From NCBI GenBank assembly GCA_030411725.1, contig MU839829.1:2356001-2420000 (forward strand): a stretch of 64,000 bases of DNA. The letters are read 5' to 3'. The position numbers and the translations under genes are program-made. This document shows, piece by piece, positions 11,396 through 23,126 of this stretch. The notes under the pieces were generated by a model. That model was not told the DNA's origin, ran no database searches, and was given only the letters and a program-made list of their open reading frames with translations. Origin of the DNA: Echria macrotheca (Eukaryota; Ascomycota; Sordariomycetes; Sordariales; Schizotheciaceae). How positions within the stretch are numbered: position 1 is the first letter of the stretch; every line of letters begins with the position of its first letter.

Positions 11396-13645
11396 TTACT
11401 TTCCCACCCCACGATCATACGCATGCCCGGGTCTGGAGCCTGGACCACCGGCGTACCTCGAATTATGGGGAAGTGGAAGTGCGAGAGGGCGCTGCGTAAT
11501 CTGCGGCAGATGATGCGGGTGAGAATTGCCGTGCGAAGAGGCGTCATCCAACCAGAGCCGGCTGAGATCCATGTCGCTTGGGTTGGGAAACGAGCTTGTC
11601 GGCAACCCACCAGCACCTCCAGGAGGTCCAAAACCCTTGGGGCCGTCAAACATATCTGCAAAAGCCGGGAGCGGATCTGAGACAGGTTCGTACGTGGGCA
11701 CGCGAGGAGCAAGCTGCTCTCCTTTCTCTCTAGACCCTTCCATCATTGGCATCAATTGCTCCCAAGAGCCCGTTCGATTAAGGTCTTGGGCCACGTTGTG
11801 CTGCTTCAATCCGGCATCGATAGTCGTCTTGACCAATGGCTCCAGCAGAGATCCACCCGGGATCGCTGCCCGGGTTCTTCGTAACCGACCTCCAGGTTCG
11901 CCTCTGCCGCTCCTCCCATCTCTTTCTAGTCGAGGAAGGAACTCTTGGCTGCCGGTTCTTTCGTCTTCGCCGGCACTGTTGTCGGCTGCGTCACCGTCAC
12001 CGTCAACGTCCTGGTCTTCCGCTCCCTCCATCCTCCAACCACTGCTTTCACCCGGTCGTTCAACGTTCGCTCCACCCTCCATCCCACTGTCACCGTTTCT
12101 GACAGATCCGCTCCCGCTGATCTTCCTGACCGCGCCTTCACCCAGCTTCCTCCGACCACCCCTGCTTTTGGGACCGAATAGAGGTGTCCCCTTCTCGATG
12201 CTTGCATAAATTTCCGGGTATTTGTTCCGAACTCGATCTCTGAGGTCTGTAGGCTGGCGACTGAGTAGGTTGAATTTGGCATCTCGCTGGATTTTCGTCC
12301 ATGCCGGGCCGTACTCTTTCAGCCCGTCGAGGATAAACTTGTCATCCTCCTCGGTAAACGGCCGGCGCTCTCGTCGATGTGACTTTTTGAAAGGTGCATG
12401 TATGCCCAGCTCTGCAAGATCCTCCATCTTTTTGCGGTGTGCGCGGCTCTTGCGGTTACGGCCAACTACAAATGGGACCGACCCTTCAGGAAGGGGATGT
12501 AGCAATTCACGCTCTGTCAGCTGACGAGGAGTATGGTCAGAGGTAGGAGTGGTTGCTCCGGGCGTCGAAGCGGGTGGGAGTGACGCAGGTGTGCCGGATG
12601 CCGTCGTGGTGGTGCTCGGAGGTTCAATCAAAAGACGTTCCAATGGTACCCCGGTCTTGCTCGGCTTGGGCAAGCTGGCGTTGTGATACAGGCTGCTATC
12701 CTCACTAGCGGAGGCATAGTCAGACTGACCTTGCCGGCTGCTACCACTGGCGGCAGCCCCCGACTTTCCAGACCGTTGTCTTCTCCCGGGACCGGTAGAT
12801 GGTCCACGCAGCTCGTCGGGGCAGCACGTGCGGAACCGGTCTTTGAGATCGCCCGCAGTTCGACCGTTGAACTTGAAGTCCTTGTCCTCTAGGATGCTGG
12901 TCCACTTCCCGACGCCGTAACGGCTGACACCAAGCAGCAGATGGTTTGTCTCTTCGTCCGACCACTTCTTGCGAGGTTTGGTCGCCCGCCGCTTCCCTTT
13001 TGCCGTCCCACTGGTCTTGTCGCCCGAATCACTCGCGTTTGCTCCAAGCACCCCAATGTTTCGGTCTTCGTCTATGTTGCAGTAATCCTCAAAGAGAGCC
13101 GGTCCGTCGGTGTTGATAGGGGGGAACACTCTGGGGTCGGGTGGAGGTTCATGCAGCCCCGCAATGATCGGGGGTACAACCTGCTGTGTAGACTTTTGCT
13201 TCTTGAGCGGTTGGGGAAGCTGCATGAAATCATCCTTCTGCGTCGCGCCGCGATGTCTCTTCTTGGTCGATAGATCATCCTGGAAGTCGGGCGTATTATC
13301 GACCAAGCGGCGTAGAGGGAGGCTCGAGGTGGACGGTTCTATCTCGTCCAACAGTTCTTGGAAGGAAGGGACGGCCTTGACGGCTCGAGCTGGAGGGTCG
13401 ATGGGAAAGACATTGTCCGCACCCCGAGAAGGCTGCTTCGTGAGGGCGTCATCGGCAATGGACAGGAGCGGGGGGATCTGAGTCGGGGGTACGGCGTGGT
13501 CGGCCCTGTAAGTGGGATCTGGCTCGATCGGCGGGAGAGAGATGTAATTGCTGTTTTGTTCGACCGATGACAGCTGTAGCGGGGGAAGATCGGGAGTCTG
13601 CGCTTCGTTGAGCAAGTGGATCAGACGAGGCTCAATGGTGGCCAT
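11396..13645 (-). CDS. double-Myb telobox-type DNA-binding protein (Teb1-like)
   Basis: Single open frame of 749 residues from the ATG at 13645, which lies in a good context (ATCATGGCC). Two Myb/SANT domains are visible. The first, near 228-275, starts KKWSDEETNHLLLG and ends GDLKDRFRTC. The second, near 428-480, starts RRPFTEEDDKFILDG and ends TDLRDRVRNKYPEIY. The third-helix pattern (T/G)DL(K/R)DR(F/V)R resembles the telobox Myb class (TRF, Taz1, Tbf1, Teb1) that binds TTAGGG-like DNA; two such repeats in one chain recall fission yeast Teb1. The rest is Pro/Ser/Gly-rich and looks disordered, with basic patches suited to nuclear import. A role at telomere-repeat sequences or promoters is inference. 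A frame extension to 13741 begins with a non-ATG codon, so it was not used. Confidence 0.85.
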   Translation of the reverse strand: MATIEPRLIHLLNEAQTPDLPPLQLSSVEQNSNYISLPPIEPDPTYRADHAVPPTQIPPLLSIADDALTKQPSRGADNVFPIDPPARAVKAVPSFQELLDEIEPSTSSLPLRRLVDNTPDFQDDLSTKKRHRGATQKDDFMQLPQPLKKQKSTQQVVPPIIAGLHEPPPDPRVFPPINTDGPALFEDYCNIDEDRNIGVLGANASDSGDKTSGTAKGKRRATKPRKKWSDEETNHLLLGVSRYGVGKWTSILEDKDFKFNGRTAGDLKDRFRTCCPDELRGPSTGPGRRQRSGKSGAAASGSSRQGQSDYASASEDSSLYHNASLPKPSKTGVPLERLLIEPPSTTTTASGTPASLPPASTPGATTPTSDHTPRQLTERELLHPLPEGSVPFVVGRNRKSRAHRKKMEDLAELGIHAPFKKSHRRERRPFTEEDDKFILDGLKEYGPAWTKIQRDAKFNLLSRQPTDLRDRVRNKYPEIYASIEKGTPLFGPKSRGGRRKLGEGAVRKISGSGSVRNGDSGMEGGANVERPGESSGWRMEGAEDQDVDGDGDAADNSAGEDERTGSQEFLPRLERDGRSGRGEPGGRLRRTRAAIPGGSLLEPLVKTTIDAGLKQHNVAQDLNRTGSWEQLMPMMEGSREKGEQLAPRVPTYEPVSDPLPAFADMFDGPKGFGPPGGAGGLPTSSFPNPSDMDLSRLWLDDASSHGNSHPHHLPQITQRPLALPLPHNSRYAGGPGSRPGHAYDRGVGK

Positions 13646-16016
13646 GATGGAGCAATGGCCTCGGCGAGGAGGGGTGGCATTTGGCACGCGTGGGACGAGG
13701 ACCGAGTGTAAGCAGTGGAAAGCACGAGGTAGCAGGGACACGCCAATCGTGGCGTGACGGATACAGCAAACGTCTAGATGAGCGGGACGGCGTGGATGCT
13801 AAGATCGAGACGTGGTGGCATTGGCAGGGCGCTCAAGGTTGTGTGTATCGAGACGGTCGAAGACTCGGCTGCAAACGCGACCCTCGCCGGACGGGGTCGA
13901 ACTTGGCATGGAGAGAGAACCACGAGACCAGGGAACAACAAGAGTGAGAGTTGTAGAAAAAGCAATCAAACGCATAAAGTAAAAGGGTATGAAACGAAGG
14001 AAAAGGAAAGCCCCCCCCTCAATTCGATGACAGCAGCTTCTTTTTTTTCTCCCTGCGAAAGTGGGCGGGAGGGAAACGAGAGACGCGCGGATGGATTGAA
14101 GTGCTCCCCGGAGGTAGAGAGGAAAAGGGTCACAGCTTCCAAGTCCCCAGGTATTCCGTAAGTCTCACCATCGGCGGGTACCTCGGTGCAGTGGGACCGG
14201 TGCTTGCAGCTGGACACTGTGCGTTGCCTGCTGTTGGAAAGCGACAAAAGATACGTCCGTCTCATTTTCCAACCCCCCTCTCTATTTTGCAGCATTTTCA
14301 GCTCCGGCCAGGACGAAATAGGCGAACAAACCCCTCTTCGCCTTCAACACGTATCGCCACCGTAGTTTGGCGTTGAACGTCGGCATGTGGGAGGCAATTT
14401 CGACCAACACTCCCGAGCTGAACTGCCTGGCATTCCGCAATCGGGACGCGCATCTCGATCGACGAGTGAAGAGCCAGCTCTGGGACTGATTGGGAAACGA
14501 AAGGAAGAGAAACCGTTGGTACCCACGCTGCTCCCACGGTACCCAGCAGACCGTGCCGCCCGGCCACGGACGTGCCAGCGGGGGGGCGCTCTCGGCTCGT
14601 GGTGGGGTGACCGACCTGAATCCGGGCGGCGGGCAAACTGCTGGGAAACTGGTAAAAAATTTGGGAGAGTCCACTCCCACGCCGTACGTACCGAACCGCC
14701 CCGAGACGGGAAGAAAAAAAAACACCCTTCCCATTTGGATGCTTGGCTGCTTGCCTGGTGGGCCTAGGTTCAATGTCGCCTCGGACTGCAACGCTAGAAG
14801 CGCGAGGCTGTCGTAAAAAGCAACCACTATCCCACCTCATGTCCCCAAACACTCACCGGCCGGAGGCTGCAGCAGAGAAGACCCAGTTTCATGGAGGATG
14901 GTACGGAACAACGATTGCTGACAACAACTACCCCTCCATCCATCCCGTTGGTGCACAAGAAGGGGAAAAAAAGGTCACCCCATCAAACCCGCAGCTCTGG
15001 CGGTGACGGGGGACAACTTCCAGCCGCTTGCTAGCTAGGTACTCCGTGGTTTCCACGAAAAGGCATGATGCAAGCAGTTGCCCAATAAAAGGCAATTGTT
15101 TGGGTTTCTATCTATACAATCGGAGATGTCCCGAGCGAAGCAGAGAGAGGAAAAACCCTTGTCCTGCGTAAAACCCCCCAAGTGACTGACGACGACCGAC
15201 AAGCGCCGTGGCAAGGCCACCAAGCACCACCGCCGCCGCACCTCCCACCCGTGGACATATGCCCGCGCTCCCCGCGCAGCCAGCCAGCCAGCCAGCAGCC
15301 AGCCGCCGCCCACGCCCCGTGGGCGCCGGTTCGGCAGACGAGGCAGACGCCACGGCGTTTTTCGGTCGGTCCGCCAAAAAGTCTGACATGCACCTCGAGA
15401 GGGTCTCGGCCGCAGGCGGAGCACCCTCTCCCATCCCAAAACAAGAGGGCTGGATCACCTCCCGTGAGTTACACAACACAGTATTCCATACTGACTCCGA
15501 GAGAATCGCCAATTCTCAAGTCTTGCCGGCGAGGTCAATGGCACCGAGTTGGTTACACGAAAAAAAAACAGGGCCCCCATCGTACCACGTTCGGCATTCC
15601 GCGCATCTACAGTATACAACTAAGGGGTAACCACATGAAAATAAAGACATGTGCTTGTTGATTGAAACAGCCAAGCCCGACCAATCAAAACATGTCCCAG
15701 GGTTCTCGAGAATCGAACACAGAGTAAGACTTGAATGCTTGAATTCAACACACCGTCCGACCCGACAAAAATGCAGCTTTATATCCCGTTAACCCGTGAT
15801 GATGCCAACCCGATGAGGGAGAAATTTTATATCCAACATGTCATATGTGATGGGGAAAATAAGTGTCTTGCCCATTATCCCAAGAAAAAAGCTACATGTA
15901 TCCTCATTCCCTCCGGATAAATCCTGGATAGCCAGAAAAATCGGGGTTTATATATCGCCAAACCGTTGACATAGGAAAAAGAATACACATAACCCACTCC
16001 ACAATAACCGCATTCT
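13646..16016. other. intergenic, no recognised gene
   Basis: Promoter of the Myb gene at the left and 3' region of the chitinase gene at the right. Open frames up to about 180 codons overlap each other on both strands and show no domain. An AGCC-type short tandem repeat lies at about 15277-15305. The 15650-16010 part is AT-rich, as fits a 3' flank. Confidence 0.55.
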
Positions 16017-18134
16017 TTACAAAGCAAAGAAGAGCACTGCAACCACGCCAGTCAGGCCAAGCGCAACAGAGTTACGCGCGGCACCAGCAGTGGCAACAGG
16101 CAACACGCCAGTAGCGGTGCCGGCCGGCTTGGACCAACTCGGCGCCGCCGCACCCGAAGGCCAAGAGCCGGCGGAGCCTCCTGCGGGCTTGGACCAGCTG
16201 GGTACGGCACCACCGGTCGGGGCAGCACCGCCCGAGACGGGCCAGTCAGGCTTGGGAACGGTGAGGGTGGTGAACTGCGTGTTGGTCACCTGGGTCTTGG
16301 AAGTCCAGTCGCCCTCGGGTTGCCACGAGGGGATGACGATGGGCTTGGCCGTGTCGGTAGCCTTGGGCCAAGAGCCAGACTCGATCGGGCAGACGGTGGT
16401 ACCAATGGGAACCACCTCGGTGGTGACATGGCCGAGGTGAGCCGGGCAGTTGGTCACGGTCGGGGCGCAGCTCGTGATGGTGTAGGTCTTGGTCGAGTAA
16501 ACCGTCGACGTCGTCCATCCAGCAGGCCACGAGGCGGTGGCCGACGGGGTCCAGGTCGCCTCGGTCAGGGTAACGGGGCAGACAGTCGTGGAGATGGCAA
16601 CAGTGTGAGTGATCACCTCGACGCCGCAGTTGCCGCCAGGAGCGCACGATGTCACGGTCTCGCACGTCGTCGTGTAAACGGTCGACGTGGTGAGGGTAAC
16701 GTACGTGACAGAGACTGATGGCCAGCTGGAAGGCCAGCCAGTCACGGACGGGGTGCCAGATGCGGTGCCAGAGGTGGTAGGCCAGGTGGTTGTCGAGCCC
16801 GTCGGCGAGGTCGTGGGCCAGGTCGTGGCGGTGTCAGTGGGCTCATCCCAGCAGTACTCATCATCGGTCGTAGCGGTGGTCGTGGTGCTAGCAGTCGTGG
16901 AGGGCGTGGTGCTCGTGGTCGATGTCCATGTCGAGGTCGGGGTGGTGGACGTGGTCGAGTCCGTCGGCTCTTCCCAGCAATAATCGTCGTCATCGGTCGT
17001 GGCCGTGGTTGTGGCGGTGGTGCTGGCAGTGGTGGAGGTCGAAGTCCAGCTCGTTGTGGACGTGGTGCTGGCAGTGGTGGAGGTAGTAGTCCAGCTCGTC
17101 GTAGAGGCGGTGGTGGTGGAGGAGCTGCCGCCACTAGTACCAACAACGCACTGGTGGATATACTCAAGGTAGGAGACTGATCCAACCTTGTGGCCGGTCG
17201 CGGTATAGATATCCCAAAGCATGACACCGCCGAACGAAGCTTCCTTCTTCAGATCCTTGACAAGCGCGCATGCAGTTGGACCGTCCAGGTATCCCGAACC
17301 GGCAGACTGCTGAGTGGAATCACCGGGAAGACCCAGGAAGAGCTTGGCGTCCTGGCTGGGCTTACCGTTCAAGTATTGAACCCAGTCCTTGTAGTTGAAG
17401 GTGGGCGAGTCACCCTGGCAACTCGGGTTGTTGTAAAACTGAATAAAGAACAAGTCGAACTTGGAGACATCGATGACCTTCTTCATCCGGAAGTACTGCG
17501 TAGTGAGAGGGCACTCAGGGGCGGCGCTGAGGAGCAGCGGCTTGTCACAACCCTCGATCAGCTCGTTGAGTTTGGCAACCATGGCGATATAGCCCGCGCC
17601 CTCATCCTGCAGATCCCGTTCAAGATCAAAGTCGAAACCATCAACGGAGACATGGACGGTCTTTCCGTTCTCCTGGAAGTCGAAAGGACGGGGCTCCGGC
17701 TTGGCGGGGTTGAAGGGGCCGAAGGCATTGAACATGAATTCGCCAAAATATTCACCGTTGTCGGTACCAGTGACATCGTAGTTTCCAGCGGCACCACCAA
17801 TGGAAAGGAGAACCTTCTTGCCCTTCGACTGGCAGTGAGGGATATCCTTGGCGATGAAGGTGCACTCGCTAAGGAGTTCCGTCGCAACTTGGTTCGAGTC
17901 CTTGTAGACGGTGGCCGCGCAGTGAGCGCCGAAGTTGGAACCAGGATACTTCAGGGACGAAAGATCGTTCTCGGGTGACTGGTTGATGAAGGCGATCGTG
18001 ATATACTCGAACGGAACTGTGTCACAGTACTCCTTCAGCCCAATATTCCCCTTCTGTCCCCAATAAACATTGACCCCAAGGTCGGCCAGAGCCGGGGCAG
18101 CGGCAAGAGCCGCAACGGCGAGAGACTTGTACAT
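16017..18134 (-). CDS. secreted GPI-anchored endochitinase, GH18 (class III, Cts1/ChiA1-like)
   Basis: Hydrolyses beta-1,4 bonds of chitin by substrate-assisted catalysis, at the cell wall. Intronless, 705 residues. Residues 1-17 are a signal peptide ending ALA before DLGVNVYWGQ. The GH18 domain spans about 19-330: KVLLSIGG at 107-114, the catalytic DGFDFDLE at 165-172 (acid/base E172), and the terminal VMLWDIY near 304-310. A long Ser/Thr linker (about 335-460) follows, then two Cys-containing CAP...CP modules typical of fungal wall proteins, a Ser/Pro/Gly stretch, and a C-terminal hydrophobic tail preceded by small residues, as for a GPI signal. The plant-class-III-like fold with GPI anchor matches the yeast Cts1 and Aspergillus ChiA1 group, involved in cell separation and wall remodelling. 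No CBM was identified. Confidence 0.93.
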   Translation of the reverse strand: MYKSLAVAALAAAPALADLGVNVYWGQKGNIGLKEYCDTVPFEYITIAFINQSPENDLSSLKYPGSNFGAHCAATVYKDSNQVATELLSECTFIAKDIPHCQSKGKKVLLSIGGAAGNYDVTGTDNGEYFGEFMFNAFGPFNPAKPEPRPFDFQENGKTVHVSVDGFDFDLERDLQDEGAGYIAMVAKLNELIEGCDKPLLLSAAPECPLTTQYFRMKKVIDVSKFDLFFIQFYNNPSCQGDSPTFNYKDWVQYLNGKPSQDAKLFLGLPGDSTQQSAGSGYLDGPTACALVKDLKKEASFGGVMLWDIYTATGHKVGSVSYLEYIHQCVVGTSGGSSSTTTASTTSWTTTSTTASTTSTTSWTSTSTTASTTATTTATTDDDDYCWEEPTDSTTSTTPTSTWTSTTSTTPSTTASTTTTATTDDEYCWDEPTDTATTWPTTSPTGSTTTWPTTSGTASGTPSVTGWPSSWPSVSVTYVTLTTSTVYTTTCETVTSCAPGGNCGVEVITHTVAISTTVCPVTLTEATWTPSATASWPAGWTTSTVYSTKTYTITSCAPTVTNCPAHLGHVTTEVVPIGTTVCPIESGSWPKATDTAKPIVIPSWQPEGDWTSKTQVTNTQFTTLTVPKPDWPVSGGAAPTGGAVPSWSKPAGGSAGSWPSGAAAPSWSKPAGTATGVLPVATAGAARNSVALGLTGVVAVLFFAL
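16790..17130 (-). repeat. Ser/Thr-coding low-complexity repeat inside the chitinase gene
   Basis: Degenerate tandem units coding TTSTTASTTS and two diverged copies of a DD(D/E)YCWEEPTD-like block separate the GH18 domain from the distal Cys modules. Probably a heavily O-mannosylated stalk and a site of length variation. Confidence 0.8.
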
Positions 18135-21100
18135 GATAAGACAATGGTATTAACAATAATGAGGGTATAAGTGGTCAAAAAGAGTGACGTGGGGACCGGT
18201 CGAAACCGTAAAGAGCGTGTGTGTTGACAAAGTCAACTAACGAAAGGACGCAAACGTAGTGTTTGCAACGGCGAGGAAGCCGGCCGTCTTTGGTGTTGGA
18301 CGTGAAGACACAGCGGGAAGGGGAGGGGAGGAGGGTGACGGGCAAGGGACGGCGGGCATCCGCCCTTCATATTGCTCCTCGATCCGGCATGGGTGGTCAC
18401 GGCCCTGACCAGGAGGAGTCAAGGCCCGGCGTGAAAGCGTCGCCGGAGTCTGGCTCGAATCCGCCGACGACAGGGGGACACATTCATAGCGGCAGGCCAA
18501 GCGCTCGGTCAGGTTGCCGCTGGGGGGAGTGGAAATTGGCCATGCCATCTGCGATTCCTGGTTCCTGTGTGCATGCTGGGTCCCGTTTCCAGCTCTTCCA
18601 GCCCTGCGGACGCCATCTTCGCCAATGGCAACGCCACGGTGGGGTTTCAAGACTCATTTCCCCGTCTGGACCCAGGCAGCTTTCTCCAGAGTCCAGAGTC
18701 CTGTGAAGCGGAGGTCAGCGCCGTGAAGGATTCGATCTAGACACCCGTTTCTCCACACCTGCGCGATGGTACGCTGTGCCTCTCGTATACTCACAGACCC
18801 ATTCTCGCAGGCGGGTGTGGTTACTGTTCCATTTCACCAAGAACCAACAGTCGGTGATGAGATTTACCCATAAAGAAGGTGAGGGGAGGTCTTCAGTTCG
18901 CCCAACAACGGTCGCACAAGATGGCAAGAGCGGCCCGTCGCCCCCTGCCAAGCCCCACTGACATATGGTCCGTGCGGCCCCCGTCACTCAAGCAAAATAG
19001 TCGCAACCCATTCCAAGAAGGGACGGTCGCGCCCTTGGCGGCTCCTTCCCTCGCGCGCCTTCTCTGACGAGTCGCGGTCCCTGCCCATTCAGCTGTGCGC
19101 CTCCTGAGGCTGTCCTTGAATTTTTCGATCAATATTTGACTTTGTGGGCGCGTCATTCACAGCTGCTCGGCAACTCGGCACCCCATGTTGTGGATTCGCA
19201 CACGGGGGGGATTGGCTGTCAGATTTGTGTTCACCTTGGAAAAGCTTGGTGGGAGAGATGATCGCTGTTGCGGCTCTGCACGCTATCAAGCTTACACTAA
19301 ACCTGGAAATCAGGATGATGTTGCTGAATTACACAGTAAATTTCCCGGTTGTTGGGCTTTATTATCCGCACCCCGCCTTTTGAGACGTCAACGACGCACA
19401 TGAAAAGCAGACATTGCCTCACCCTTTTCCACCGATCGAGGATGTTGGGTCCTGGAATCCTGCGCCCCTTCCCCTTTTTCCAGTACCCCCGGTTGGTGCA
19501 GGTCGGCGTCGGACCCTATGCAAGGTACCCGTGCTCGCAGGCTCCTCTCCCCGCCCGCCACTCGCAGTCACATGAATGCTGTTGTGTTCGAGTTCTGCTT
19601 TGAGCGCGTCGTCGATGATGCCAGGAATTCTTCGAACTGCTGATTATTTCCAAAAACGCCGATGTCTCGCGTCCAGCCTCTGCGCCAGTGGCTTCTCCAC
19701 GGTCAGCCACGAACCTTAAAACTTAATTAAACATCCCAGTCGGCTTCCAGCTTGCCACAAATGGACCAGACAGACGGGTATCGTCACCGACAATTTTCTC
19801 GCTGTTGTGAGGGATTTCCTTGAGTTCATCTCGAATGGGTGTTTGAGGTTCCATGAGACGGAAGGGAGAGTTGGAACCGTGTGGGCGGGGTACATCGGAG
19901 ATGACAGCCCAAAATCCCTCCCCGGATCGCAATGCTTCCAGAAATATCTCAGATTCGGCGAGATGTTGTTACTAACGCTAATTTCACGGAGACAAACATC
20001 TGATTGGTGGAAACAGCACCGGTGAATGAGACAGGGTCGAGAATTATGAAGCTTATCCGTACCCATGGTTAGGTATACCTGGGATAACCACAGACACGAT
20101 ACTGTACTTCAACGACGACGATGCCTGAGGACAGAACTGCTTAGTATGTCGGTGCCTTGGCCATCTTTCGAGTTTGACGACACATCCTCCTCTTTCTTGT
20201 TTGAGAAAGTGCCCAAATAGGCATGTCCGTTCTATTCCCAAGCAGACGCCTCGACTACGCGCTCCCAGCGTCACATTGACCATGGCCGAGTCCTCGAAGG
20301 ATCGAGTTCCCGGTCTTGTCGGCTTCACAATGCCGCCTCCAGCCGGCAGACATGTGTAAATCGGGTCAGCATGCACGACATCTAGACACATTCGAGGATT
20401 CAAGGTTATCGGGATATCAACGTTGGCTCGGTTTTACTTGGGAAAGGCTCCCAAGTTCGCAGTTCTTTGGGAACGTCTCACCCTTCAGCTCTCCATCGTG
20501 AAGTGGAGAAGGCTCCAGATCTACGGAAGCTAAGACTGAAGACTGGCACACCAGATCCACCTTGAATCCGGTTGCAGGGCATATCCTGGCGAGCAAACGT
20601 CTTTGCTCGGCGCACCAGTTCGATCACTTCTTCAGCGACTCTAGAGTAAGGTAGACCTCGGCAGACCAGGGCCTATCCTGGGCCCATCTTCGAATTTCCT
20701 TCTGCAGCTGACATTCTACTTCGGAGATTGTGAACTACCACTCGTTGCTTTCTATTTTACAAACATCTGCACACCGCAGTTAGTCTTCTTGGCACACCAA
20801 CTGCGGTGAGAGTCCGACGGTGTGCCGTTGAACATGTCCGCCGGTTTTATGCCCCAGAGACTACATATTCAGAAGACACTGATTTTCGTTGAGGGCGAGA
20901 TGAGAACAAAGTTACGACTACGCTATATATTTGCTTCTCAAGTCCTTTGCCAGATGCATCAGCAGTTAGTGAATAGAGAGAATGGCCTGTTATGTCTTAC
21001 CTTCCCTAGTACCCTTCGACGTCAGGCGGTATGTCCATACCATCAAAAACCCTGGCGGCGCTCTCCATGGACGGGTTACGGATACTTGAGTCGAGGTACC

Positions 21101-21682
21101 CTCGCAACTCGCCCTCGGCGAGAATATCTCCCTACTCCTTTGATCGTCAGGATGTCCCAACTCTGGCAGATAGCCGCTGGCAATACCGCCAGGAGAACAT
21201 CTGCCTTGCCGTACCTTCTCTCATCCCTTTTGACTGCTGAAAGCCATCGAGCGAGTTTATAACCCGGCAAAGAGCCACCCATTCCCAACAAGCAGTCCAG
21301 AGAAGCCTGTGCTGGCAGGTACAACCCACGTCCCACTGGACAGACCAAGACGGCCAACAGTGCGCCAGCGGTCTGTAGGCTGCATACGGCAAGGTCTGCG
21401 AGACAGGGCAAGCAGCTTCAAGATTCAGATGTCATTAGACTGCACCAACGGGATATGTTGCGACAGATATGACCGCAACTGACAGCTCCAACGATAAAGT
21501 GCTAGTACAAGCGGGATCTAGCCGTAACCGCGTTCCATAAAAGAGCAATATCGACCTAAACACAAGAAACCTTTGCTCGCAGACCAAACCCTCGACACCA
21601 TCGCTCAAGCGCCACATCAAGAACCAGACAACCAAAACACCCTATAATACAGAGTAACCCAAATCCCACCAATACTCCAGAA
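18135..21682. other. intergenic, about 3.5 kb, no recognised gene
   Basis: Chitinase promoter at the left end. No protein family seen in any frame. A compact set of inverted repeats lies at 20769-20826. The rest shows no clear repeats or RNA genes by eye. Confidence 0.55.
20769..20826. repeat. interleaved inverted repeats (pseudoknot-type order)
   Basis: Arm A 20772-20781 is complementary to A' 20799-20808 (10 bp, perfect). Arm B 20791-20798 is complementary to B' 20819-20826 (8 bp, perfect). The order A-B-A'-B' with B directly abutting A' is that of an H-type pseudoknot if transcribed. A second copy of gcacacc at 20769-20775 could compete for B'. Confidence 0.6.
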
Positions 21683-22780
21683 TCAGCTGAGATACCCCAA
21701 AGCCCTCACGCCAGCCTCGAGATCCATCACATCATCCGCCCTCGCCGCCTTCCCACCCCAGACAACTTTCCCCTTCCCGTCGACCGCCCAGGCCCCCGAT
21801 TCCTGCCACTTATTCCCCATTACCGTCGTCGGCCCCTCCTCGGCGACAACATCAGACCCAACGACCCCCGCCCCGTTCCCGGTCGAGATGTTCCTCGACC
21901 TCGTCCCCGTCGTCGCCGTCCCAGATCCAGGCTTGAGCACGCCACTCCGCTGCAACGAACCCGCCACACTCGACCCCAACCATCCCTTCTCCTTGAACCC
22001 AGCAACGGTACTAGTCGGATTCAGAACTGCGATGGATCGTATTAGTTATTTGCCTCTTTAGCGTAGAAAGTGACCACCCATATATCAGGCCCCAAGAGCT
22101 CTCTCTGCACCCCCCGAGACAGCCCAAGCAAGTCTAACCAAACAACGGATCTCAAAAACGCATCCGATCTGACACTTACCATACCAAACACTACCCACAC
22201 CAAGCCCCCAGGCGGCATACACAGCCCGGTCCTCGTCGATAACAACCTGGACGTTCCACGCGCCACCGAGGAGGTCGATCCACTTCTGCGTAGCAGCAGC
22301 GGACGAGTGCGAGACGGCGATGCAGGTGATGTCGTTCGGGTAGCGGGTCGCGATCATGCGCAGCTTCGTAAAGATCTTCTGGGCGAACGCGCAGCCGACG
22401 CACCGCAGGAACACAACGAGCACCTTCCTGCCGCCGCCGAGCGTGAGCTCCCTGTCCCGGTCGAGCGGCGCCGGCTCGCCGACCCGCGGCGGGCTGGCGG
22501 CGACCGGGATCGGCGGCGGCACCGGCGTGAGCCAGGGCTGGACCGTCAGGGGGAGGTTCTTGACCGTCATCCAGGCCGGCCAGCTGGTGGACTTGTCGCC
22601 GCCATCTTTTCCGGCGGCGCTGCTGTCGAAAGTCGTGAGCTTGCCGCCGCCGGCGCCGGGCGATGAGTTCCTTGCTGCTGGTTTTGACGAGGAAGAAGAA
22701 TCCGACCAGGGGAGGTTGAACGAGTCTTTGGACAACCCGACTTTCTTCAGCGCCACCTTTGTTGCTAAACTGGAAAGCAT
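21683..22780 (-). CDS. peroxiredoxin-like / AhpC-TSA family thioredoxin-fold protein
   Basis: Two exons, 22780-22180 and 22026-21683, joined over a GTAAGT...CGCAG intron, give 314 residues. A thioredoxin-like fold begins near 105 (ELTLGGGRKVLVVFLR) with a CxxC at C127-C130 (CVGCAFAQK), then KIFTKLRMIATRYP, and a later IDEDRAVYAAWGLG-like strand. This pattern matches the AhpC/TSA antioxidant family (PF13911, the PRXL2/FAM213 relatives). A redox role is therefore likely; the substrate is unknown. The first 100 residues are Ser/Pro/Gly-rich and probably disordered. The ATG at 22780 was preferred to an upstream frame extension, which adds only a Lys/Arg-rich stretch. A poly(T) tract lies about 290 bp upstream in the promoter. 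Confidence 0.82.
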
Positions 22781-23071
22781 CCTCCTTTTTTTCTTTCTTT
22801 TTCTTTCTCTGGCTCTCTGTGTGGTAGGTATCTTGTTATTTTTCGGCAACACCTTCGTCCCGGGAATCGCGACTTCCACAATTTTTCACAATGCGCCCGA
22901 GGGTGAGGGCGTCGCAAATAAGTTTTTCTCTCTCGTCCTCTCTTCCCTCTTTGGCTCCAAGATCGCCTGATGGTCTAGCACAGCAGACTTTTTTTTCGAT
23001 GTCGCCAAGTAAGAGATGATCGATATAACCAATATTCTGTATTGACTCGCAAACAAACAAGCAAACCAAGA

Positions 23072-23073
<2 letters not shown>

Positions 23074-23126
<53 letters not shown>

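Noticed and set aside
17190..17978. 262-codon frame antisense to the chitinase gene
   Set aside because: Mirror of the GH18 coding strand; explained by codon bias of the real gene.
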